The notes below the pieces were generated by a model. The model saw nothing but the letters and a program-made list of their open reading frames with translations. It was not told the DNA's origin and made no database searches. This document shows positions 1 through 9,800 of a stretch of 23,485 nucleotides of DNA, in pieces; the first letter of the stretch is position 1; each line of letters begins with the position of its first letter. The stretch comes from Hirudo medicinalis (taxonomy: Eukaryota; Annelida; Clitellata; Hirudinida; Hirudinidae). A program made the position numbers and the translations under genes. The stretch lies in the NCBI GenBank assembly GCA_011800805.1, contig MPNW01000587.1:77090-100574 (forward strand). The letters are read 5' to 3'.

Positions 1-1518
1 AAACAGTGTAATCATTTACAATAAATGTATTCACTCCACAACATCTCGCAAAAATAGACGAGCGCGGCTTTCCGGTTCAAAATCAATTGATGATTTCTCA
101 CCGATAGGCGGCTGCCTTTCAAGAGATAAGAGCAAAATTGTCTCAAAACATATCAAAGTAAAACTCAATGTCTCACCTAGCATTGGGAAGATTTAAAACA
201 TAAACAACTCGGAGATTACAAGCACCTGTGAACAAATATATCGCTAATATTTAGTTTATAAAAAAAAAACATCTAATAACAGCAGGATTTCCAACAAAAA
301 ATTGATTACAGACCGATTCGAACCGATTTTAAATAATATTTGCTTATTTAAAAAAAAAAATCATTATTGCAAAATATTAATCTCAGACCCGATGTGACTG
401 TAACTTGTCCAATCCGATGTTCGGCTTTGCTGGTCTTCGCTGGTACACTTTAACCGATTAATGGCAATGATTCACGACATTGAAGCATTTAATTTTTTTA
501 AAGAATATAAAAAATAAATATTTATTTTGGAATCAGCAAGTTGCATCTCGAGAATTTTCAAACTAAGTAAATCGACTTCGAATTTCAAACTTGTTCACAC
601 CTGTTAGCTTTGTTCCATGAAACTGAACTGAATTATATATTTCTATGTCTTCATTTGAAAATACTTATTTCTAGGCATTGTGTTTCAATGTGGTGAGATT
701 ACAGACAATTTCGAACAATGTTATTGTCTTAAGTAATGTCACAATAAAGAGTTATTTTTAAATAAAAATAATAATGTGATTTTATTAAAGTTTAAGACTT
801 TAAGTTTAAGATGCGACGTCAAACTTTCCAAATAAAAAAAAATATTATATTCCAAATAAATTTTTTTCAATGAAATGTTATGTTTTAATTTCATTAAAAA
901 AAAACGTAACATTATCACCTGTTGACGCATTCGTAGTGGTAGATTAACCCCCAATTACAAGAACTACATGATTAGGGCGCAAAGATATCATTGCTGGAGT
1001 AAAAAAAAATAAGAAGAGAGCATGTTACACCTACAAGCACCCAGGATGATCTAAAAATTAAATGAAAAACACAAAGGCAAATTTCGGATCACAAAAATCA
1101 GAAAAAGAGGAAAATGCTGTTGAACGTAAAAGTACTTCGTCAGTTTAATTGTTCCCAGGACTCAAAGAGGCTGTTATTTCAGTTGGGGGTTTTCAGAGCT
1201 AAAATTTCACTCAACCTTCTCAAAGCCACCCGAAATTAGTTGATGCCATTTTGTAAGTCGACAAGGGGTCGACCAGCCCAGACCAGACCAGGGGGGCTCC
1301 ATGCTTTGCCATTGGAGAAGTCAGCTCTTCCTAAATAATCTTCCCCTGGACAAGCATTGGTACAAAAACACGATGTCCGATGTCCAAAAAGCGTCAACAT
1401 GGCATCGAGTTTAAGCCGATAACGTTCGAGTGATGGATTCCAGATTTTTTCTTCCCACAATTTTTAGACGATCGCTCTTTTGAAATACACCTCGATTGTA
1501 AATCGGTGTAATGTTATC

Positions 1519-1539
1519 TTCTCTCTCTCTCTCTCTCTC
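1519..1539. repeat. (CT)n microsatellite
   Basis: About ten CT dinucleotides in the upstream region. Confidence 0.9.
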
Positions 1540-1740
1540 CTTTTCTTCTCCACATCTCTCTTTTCTGTGTTTTGCCTTTTCCAAGTTTTTCCTGGTGGTG
1601 AAGAGGCTGGTTGCATTCTGAAAAGAAAATAATCAATCCAAGGGTCTGTGCAGGAATTTCTAATGCTGCAGTGCACTTACAGATAGTCCTGGTGAAAATA
1701 GCATTGTAATTATTATATTAATGGTGATATTTATTCCTAA

Positions 1741-1960
1741 GTAATTATTCAGTTCGAGTGTAATACTTTGAGATGAATAAATTTTATGCTTATTTTGCTA
1801 TATCACTAATATATATATATATATATAATTATATATATTTTTAATTATATACAATTATTATATATATATATATATAATTATATTCATCTATAAATATATA
1901 TAATTCATATATATATAAATTTATTCATCTTAAAGTATTACACTCGACCTGAGTAATTAC
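1741..1960. mobile_element. Hairpin / MITE-like element with 44-bp terminal inverted repeats
   Basis: Left arm 1741-1784 and right arm 1917-1960 are reverse complements at 41 of 44 positions. They enclose about 130 bp of TA-rich sequence. The trinucleotide TAA flanks both ends directly, which could be a target-site duplication of the PIF/Harbinger kind, but in such AT-rich DNA it may be chance. No coding capacity. A simple palindromic repeat is the alternative. Confidence 0.6.
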
Positions 1961-2749
1961 TAAATAATTATATTATATTTATAATATATTATATTTATTA
2001 AGCAATTAACCATTAAAAAAGGAACAACCATTTGTACGTTGAACAAAGAATCTAAATTTAACTCATAATGATTTGATGTAAATGCATTAGATTATTTATT
2101 ACTAATAAACAACAATAATAACAACAACAAAGATCACTTGCTAACGAAAAACCTTGAACATCATAAACTGCCCATCAGCCTCCGTCAAAACTCGACCGAT
2201 CAGGATCAGGGCACTAGGTGCTCCTTGAGGATGGCTGGAAAGGAGTTTCAAATAATCTGTACCCAATCATCCGACAAATGTGGCCACAATTCATGACATG
2301 GTTTTCCAGCACAACGTTCAAAGTGTTTCCATAAGCTAATTACACTCTCCTATTTTTTAAGCCAAAAAAAAGTTGAAACTAATTACGAGTACTCATTTCC
2401 TGCACATTCCCTTTGATTGGAAGTTTTACTCATACTTCATCCCGCTATCATTGCATTAGAAACTGATTTTCCACGGATTTCTTCAGCAAAGCTCTACATT
2501 TGAATTTGTATTCGAATTCGAATTTGTGAATCTCAAATATTTAAGCTTTTGAAGTTCTTGACACGACCGAACGAAGTCGCGTTCAAAACCTAGCTCAGCT
2601 GCTTATCCGATGCACTTAAAACATGCTCCACAAAAAAATTTGTACTGAATTAAAACAAAATCAGACAAGAAATACATTCCCCAGCCCTAACTTAAAAATG
2701 TTCAATTCACACGCGACCTTTTTAACCCTGCCTGACGTTATGACCCAGC

Positions 2750-2759
2750 CCTTATAAGC
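2750..2759 (+). promoter_or_regulatory. CArG-like (SRF) site
   Basis: CCTTATAAGC matches CC(A/T)6GG at nine of ten positions and is followed by CATTCC, an MCAT-like core, at 2760-2765. An E-box CAGCTG lies at 2596-2601. Such sites are common in muscle promoters but also arise by chance. Confidence 0.25.
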
Positions 2760-3035
2760 CATTCCAGAAGGGCAAAACGAGATATTTAAATTATTTTGCT
2801 GGGGATTGGATTGTGCCATTGGAGCATATTGAAGATTCCAATTTTAGCTTCCTACCATAAGTGGAACTTTTTAACCAGAGTCTCCATTTTACCTACGTCA
2901 TCAACACCATCACGATCGTCAAAGGTACTGCTTCAGATCAAAACAAACTTCATCCAAACGTGAACCCAATCCGTGCTTCCATCACTCCAAGATTCCTCTA
3001 AATTCTCGCCAATCTCACCATCATCGCCACAATCG

Positions 3036-3322
3036 GTGCAATGCGTAGCTTTCATACCATGTTTAGAAGCAAAAGGCCGAGAATGGAAAGAAACTTTTGC
3101 AGAGCAAAGCTATTGTGCAGAGCTGCAAAAAAAACTTCGCCAAGCCACTCGAGCAATCTTAGCAGACGCCTCATGCACTGGAAGCGGAGTGAGCGGTGGA
3201 GAGCGTGCAGAGTCGAGAGGATGGAAAGATAGGCGAAGAGGCGTGCAATGCGACGGAAAAAGACATAGGTATGGAGAGACTCGAACGAATCGGCAGGTCG
3301 AGAGCGTTGCTATGTGCAATGC
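3036..3322 (+). promoter_or_regulatory. Three copies of GTGCAATGC upstream of the TATA box
   Basis: The exact 9-mer GTGCAATGC occurs at 3036-3044, 3243-3251 and 3314-3322, all in the same orientation, within the 350 bp before the TATA box. I do not recognise a specific factor, though TGCAAT resembles a C/EBP half-site. A regulatory role is inferred from recurrence and position. Confidence 0.35.
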
Positions 3323-3378
3323 TTTTCCATCCAGCAGCAAAGCAATCGGAAGAGCAAATCCAGAGCAAAGATTGAAGC

Positions 3379-3386
3379 TATAAAAA
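3379..3386 (+). promoter_or_regulatory. Mhc: TATA box of the myosin gene
   Basis: TATAAAAA at the end of a relatively GC-rich stretch and about 500 bp upstream of the start codon. Initiator-like TCAG tetramers follow at about 3401-3404 and 3412-3415, so transcription probably starts near 3403-3416. A strong TATA box suits a highly expressed muscle gene. CTATAAAAAC also loosely resembles a MEF2 site. Confidence 0.6.
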
Positions 3387-3404
3387 CCAAGCTGAACTTC
3401 TCAG

Positions 3405-3430
3405 GAGGCCATCAGAACCTGTTCGCTAAG
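3405..3430 (+). other. Mhc: Probable noncoding first exon of the myosin gene
   Basis: Sequence just downstream of the TATA box ends in TAAG followed by a GT donor at 3431. The left edge is approximate. It would be spliced across a roughly 370-bp intron to the acceptor at 3798-3799 (TTTCAG). Noncoding first exons are usual in muscle myosin genes. No transcript data support it here. Confidence 0.45.
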
Positions 3431-3799
3431 GTTGGATAAGATTTCGGATATCGTATCTATCGCGATTTCTGCTCTTCTCGTTTAGATCGATCTTGTACAA
3501 GGTTTCGGTTAACTTGAAGATGATTATGATTTAAATTAATTACTGATAATTACTAATGGAATTGATATAAACAAGATAAATTAATATAAAATAAGATCAA
3601 AATCTGCTATTTTTATGTATAGAAATCAAGGCTCTTAGGTCAATCAGTTCATTGGCTAAGTATTGAAAAAGTTAGAAGCCGTCATTGGCCTTAGGACAAA
3701 AGCCTTATCGCTTTTAAGAACATTAAGCCGTCCAAAATCATTCAGTCAAGTTAATTCGGTTAGCCGAGCGATTCACTAATAGCCAACTGTTCATTTCAG

Positions 3800-3882
3800 G
3801 TTCTCTCTCTCTGTCCTTGATCTTCCGTTTTCCTTGCTTCGTGTCATAGACGATTTTCGGCTTCGCCATTTAAGGAGACAAA
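3800..3882 (+). other. Mhc: 5' UTR part of the first coding myosin exon
   Basis: Follows a good acceptor (TTCATTTCAG) and begins with a CT-rich run. It contains no upstream ATG before the start codon at 3883. Confidence 0.55.
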
Positions 3883-4287
3883 ATGTCGTTCGCGAGCAAC
3901 CCATTCGAGGGCGATGCTGACTTCCAGTACTTGGCCAGGGACGTCAAGAAGATGCTGGAGGAGCAGAACAAGCCATTCGACGCCAAGACTTCCTGCTGGA
4001 TCCCTGACCGCAAGGAGGGCTACCTCAAGGCCACCATCAGTGCCACCAAGGGCGAAGAAGTAACAGTGACCACGGAATCCATGGAGGTAATTGATCGGAG
4101 TTGGATTAGGTTATTAATTATAATTGAATTAAAATTTTAGTTAATTGACATTAGCATTAAATATTAATTTCAGATTATCAATATAGAGTTTATTCCAAAA
4201 TATTTCTTTTGCGATTAGTTCGTGGTTATTTAGAAATGAAAGAACTTGATACAAGTCCTAAATCTACTTGCCGAGCCTCAAATTAAG

Positions 4288-4323
<36 letters not shown>

Positions 4324-4806
4324 CTATTATTATTTTCATCATCATCATTATTATTATTGTTATTTAAAATTATTAAAACTCCGGATATTTAAAAATTAAT
4401 GGCGTCCATATTAATCCAATTTAAATGACAACAAATAAAAATGCCAAACAAATTTCGTCCTCCACCTCCGGCCATCAGGAGAAGACCTTCAAGAAAGATC
4501 AGATCCAACAGATGAATCCCCCAAAGTTCTACATGGTTGAGGACATGGCCAACATGACCTACCTGAACGAGGCCTCTGTCCTTCACAACTTAAGATCGAG
4601 ATACACCAATGGTTACATTTACGTGAGTCGACCAAAGACATTTGGCAGCCGATTTTCGCAAAAAATAAAATTGGATTTGGCTAATGCTGAGTGTATATGT
4701 AAATATGTTTATTAGGTTGAACATTGATTTGTAATAAATATTCTTTACATAATTAGTGAGCGTAATGGTCGAAATAAAATTATTATTATCATTGTTATTA
4801 TTATTA

Positions 4807-4879
<73 letters not shown>

Positions 4880-6765
4880 ACCTGACAATATAATAAGGAT
4901 TACTAGACGAATTGACAATAATTAACAATAATTATTATTTATTATTATTATTTATTATTATTATTATTATTATAAATGTTTTTTTTTCTTCTTCTTCAAC
5001 ACAGACCTACTCCGGATTATTCTGCGTCGTCATCAACCCTTACAGACGTCTGCCCATCTACTCTGCCAACGTGGTCGGCAAGTACCAGGGGAAGAGGAGG
5101 AACGAGATGCCTCCTCATCTCTTCTCAATTGCTGACAACGCCTACAGAAACATGCTTGTCGGTCGGTATGACTTGGTAGCTTAAAAATTCCAATCGATTG
5201 ATTGATTTAAATTCTGAATGATTGATTGGAAGGAATTCTGAATGATTGATTGAAATGAATTCTGAATGATTGATTGAAAGGAGTTCGGAATGATTGATTG
5301 AAAGGAGTTCGGAATGATCGATTGAAATGAATTCTGAATGATTGATTTAAATAAATTCCATATGAGAAATCAAAGAAAATTGATTGATTACATTTTAATT
5401 AATTATATTACGTATTTATTACATTTTCAGATCGTGAAAACCAGTCCATTTTGATTACGTTAGCATCCATTTTCGTGTCAAATTACTTTTTCATTAGCGA
5501 CAGAATTTTACGAGACTTAACGATTTCCATGAACGAACAAGAAAGGAGGCCATTAATTACAAATCAATTAGGCTGACGCTAATTGAATATTAATAAATTA
5601 CAAATAATCCTTCTAATTATTCATGAGCTAATTAAGATATTCATAATTCTGATTCCATTAACAGCGGTGAATCCGGAGCTGGAAAGACTGAGAACACGAA
5701 GAAGGTCATCTCCTACTTCGCCCTTGTGGCAGCCGTTGGCGCAAAGAAAGAGGAAGAGGGCGGTCAGGTAATAGATTATTATAATAAGGTTTTAATTTGC
5801 TATTAATTATTAATTTATTCACAATTTATGATAATGTATTAATTCATTCACAACGGCTAAATAATAATATTCTTCTTATACAGCTTATTGATAATAATTA
5901 GCAATTTGATCGATTGATTTGCATGTCGATTTTGCAGCCAAAAAGAACTTTGGAAGACCAGATTGTCCAAACCAACCCGGTGCTCGAAGCGTACGGTAAT
6001 GCCAAGACCGTCAGGAACAACAACTCTTCACGTTTCGTCAGTAGCTTTAAAAATTATTTAATTAATGTATTTATAATTAATATAAAAATATTAATGTATT
6101 TATAATATTTACAATTATCTCGATATATAATTTTTCATAATCTAATAATTGGCCAAATAATTTAATGGAATAATTATTAAGACACTGGCTTTAATGAAAT
6201 AGAATTACATAAAATGAATGAGTGTAGAAAAACAAATCTCTCAACGAATGACAAGTGCTAATTAACATTCCAATTTAATTGATGAATATTCAAATTCAAA
6301 TAATGAATATCAAATGAGTTTCGTTGAATATTCAAATTGATCCAACAGGGAAAGTTCGTGAGAATTCATTTCGGTAGCAACGCCAAAATAGCAGGAGCTG
6401 ACATTGAAAGCTGTGAGTTTGTTCGTCACGTTTTAACATCAATAACTAAATAATTAAAATAATAATTAATTTTAATAACGAGGGCAAATAAAAATATGGA
6501 TCGGAATATTATTTTGAAGATTATTTATTCTTTTTTTAAACATTTAATAATTTGTAGATCTGCTCGAGAAGTCACGTGTCACCTACCAGCAACCTGGATT
6601 GGAGAGGAATTACCACATCTTCTACTTTTTGCTCAGCAACCACAACCCAAGCTATGCAGGTAAGCCGATGATTTAAAATTTATTACTAAATCAATAATTG
6701 ATCAATTAGAACAAAAAATATTGGAATTGGTCGTTAAAGATTTTAAACTTTTTAATTTATCGCTA

Positions 6766-6820
<55 letters not shown>

Positions 6821-9800
6821 GTAGTGTAATATTCTGCATGATAATCATCAATATGAGCTTGAAACTAAGTTCACCAACTGAGACATTAAAGGAGATGACT
6901 GACATGATTCCATTGACAGAGAAACTCTTGGTTCAAATGGACCCTGGTCTGTACTTCTACATCAACCAAGGATGTCTGACTGTTGACAGCATCAACGATC
7001 CGGAGGAAATGCAGCTGGTCGAGGTACTTGAATCATTATCGCAGAGATTTCGTGGAGACCAGAAACTCTTATTTTTCATAAAATATCTTTTAAACGTCTC
7101 AAAAATCGTTTCAATCTTCTGCATTTCTGAATCCCAAAGGACTCCTTCCATGTTCTGGGATTCGACGAAAATGCCGAAAAAATGGCCCTGTACAGGTGCA
7201 CCACTGCCGTCATGCACTTCGGTGAAATGAAATTCAAGCAGAGGCCAAGAGAGGAACAAGCCGAAGCCGACGGAACAGCAGGTTTGAAAATAATCCCAGA
7301 TGGTGCCTCAACAAATCAATCACTCAGTCAATAAATCAATAAATCAATCAATCAATCAATTAATAATCAATCAATCAATCAATCAATAATGTGGCCCTTA
7401 CTTAATACCCGGTATCTTCATCACAGAGGCTGAGAAAGTTGCCTTCCTTTTGGGTCTCAACTGCTCCGACATGATGAAATGCCTCCTGACACCGAGGGTG
7501 AAGGTCGGGTCAGAATACGTTACGAAAGGTCAGAGCAAGGACCAGGTGGTCTACGCAGTGGCTGCGTTGGCAAAGGCCATGTACGACAGGATGTTCAAGT
7601 GGCTGGTAGCGAGGGTCAACAAAACCCTGGACACAAAGCTCAAGAGGCAGTACTTCATCGGTGTCTTGGATATTGCCGGCTTCGAGATCTTCGAGGTTAG
7701 TCAAGGTCGACAGCGTCACGATTAAGTCCCAACATTGGCTAAACTTGGTAGAATCGCTGATGGTTTATTGGTAACTCCATTAATTTGATAATTAGTAGGA
7801 TTAATAATTATAGGTTAATAATACAAGTCTTAATAAGATTATAATTCCGTGCGACAACAGTACAACACCTTCGAGCAACTGTGCATCAACTACACCAACG
7901 AGAGGCTCCAGCAGTTCTTCAACCATCACATGTTCGTCTTGGAGCAGGAAGAATACAAGAAGGAAGGAATCCAGTGGGAGTTCATCGATTTCGGCATGGA
8001 TCTGGAAGAGTGCATTGCCCTCATTGAGAAGGTAAAGGGGGACATTTTTTGGAATGTAGAAGTTGTATTTAGGCGATCATTTGAGCTTGCCTTGTGTATT
8101 CTTGTGATATGTTTGTGTTTGCTTAATATTAATATATAATATGTTAATTAATAATAATACATTGTTTATTACTTGGCGTGAACAGGTTGGCAGAATGGGT
8201 TGCGTTCCTGCATACGGCGGTAATAGCAATAGTTGCCATAGTTGTAATGTGTCGTGTTCGAAACCCAGCCTGCACTGCCACAAGCGCCCTTGGGAAGGAG
8301 CGCTATATAAATTGTTAACAAGAAGCGCCTCTGTCTCTATGCCTATGGCGCTATATAAATGAATTACATTTACATTTATAATGAGCGAATAATAAATCTC
8401 TTCTCGTTGTTATTCAAACAACTATAATTTTCTTCGTCAACAGCCCATGGGTATCCTGTCCATCCTTGAGGAAGAATGTATGTTCCCCAAGGCCTCCGAC
8501 AAGACTTTCCTGGCCAAACTGTACGAGAACCACGAGAAGAAGTCCAAGAACTTTGGCAAGCCCAAGCCCAAGAAGGATGCCAAATATGAACCCCATTTTG
8601 AAATCTACCATTATGCAGGAACTGTAAGTCATATATATATGTATGTATATATAATAGCTGTAATATATAATAAATATATATATATTTATATAAGGGATAT
8701 TTAAATTAAGATAATAAAATCAACTTTGTATAATTGTTTTCTGAATTACTTTTCCTAGGTCCAGTACAACTGCAACGGATGGCTGGATAAGAACAAGGAT
8801 CCAATCCAAGAATGCGTTGTCGAGCTCATGCAGCAGTCCAAGGAACCTCTTGTGGCCCACTTTTTCAAGGAGCCCGAAGATGGTGAAATACTTAGGAATA
8901 AATAAATTATTATTTGATATTATATTAAATAAATAATTTAAAATAATTTGTCGCTTACTTATTATTAGTTAAATTGCAAGGAAGTGCCCATGGCAAGCAG
9001 TGAAACAAGTTTTTTTCTTCTGATAGATGGAACAACAAAAAAGAAGAAAAAGGGATCTGCCTACCAGACCATTTCAGCCACCCACAGGGTAAGCATTTAT
9101 AAAATTAACTATGAAAATATATCGAAAGACAAAATTGTTAGCATTTGCAAAATATTCGAGGTTTTTAAAATATGTTTTTTTCTCAAATTGTTAATCCATC
9201 CTCTCAGGAACAACTGGCAAAACTGATGGCTACCCTCAAAACCACCCACCCCTCCTTTGTCAGATGCCTGATCCCTAACGAGCAGAAAAAGCCGGGTACA
9301 AAATATTTAGAGATTGCAATTGTTTACACTTAAAACAAATGAAAATGGATATTACATTATTTTTCACGATGTGACTGTTGAATAACCAATTCTTCCTCCA
9401 GGTATCCTGGAAGCCGACTGGTACTTCATCAGCTCCAATGTAACGGTGTGTTGGAAGGCATCAGGATTTGCCGTAAGGGCTTCCCCAACAGAATGGTCTA
9501 CTCTGAATTCAAGCAAAGGTCAGTCCAGAAGGCAATTTTAAAAAGATAAACTGAATTTTATTACGACCAGTTGTTTTGATTCACATCTTTCATCTTATTT
9601 TCGAACCTGTGCTAATCTTCTGTTTTCCATCTCAGATACTCCATTTTGGCTCCAAATGCCATTCCCGCTGGATTTGTTGACGGAAAAGTGGCCTCAGAGA
9701 AGATTCTGGCTTCCTTGAACATCGGAGACACCTACAGGATCGGTCACACCAAGGTTTTCTTCAAGGCTGGAGTTTTGGGTCAGCTTGAGGAGATGAGAGA

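Larger units (their letters stand above)
1..2972. other. Upstream noncoding region
   Basis: AT-rich with A-runs. I see no supported gene on either strand. It contains the (CT)n at 1519, the hairpin element at 1741-1960 and scattered possible muscle-promoter sites. A GC-richer patch at 1250-1420 gives a 74-codon minus-strand frame with no recognisable family. Confidence 0.5.

Noticed and set aside
305..330. B-box-like GGTTCGAATCGG on the minus strand
   Set aside because: No cloverleaf or A-box at the right distance, so not supported as a tRNA gene.
1236..1460. 74-codon minus-strand open frame in a locally GC-richer patch
   Set aside because: No recognisable motif, no supporting splice or promoter context, and no homologous neighbour frames. 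Could be a repeat fragment, but there is no evidence for a gene.
2973..3383. 136-codon + strand open frame just upstream of the TATA box
   Set aside because: It ends inside the TATA box, has no family resemblance, and lies in the promoter-proximal GC-rich stretch where long frames arise by chance.
4590..4928. Poly-Asn open frame on the minus strand, and similar poly-Tyr, poly-Ser, poly-His and poly-Gln frames elsewhere
   Set aside because: Simple translations of ATT, CAT and CAA microsatellites in introns.
5210..5353. CRISPR-like array
   Set aside because: The units are contiguous with no unique spacers, and this is a eukaryotic intron.
6721..6919. Upstream extension of the myosin exon 9 open frame (including ETLKEMTDM)
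   Set aside because: Using the acceptor at 6918-6919 gives the correct phase after exon 8 and exactly the family length between SNHNP and GLYFY. The longer version does not fit in phase and would translate an ATT repeat.
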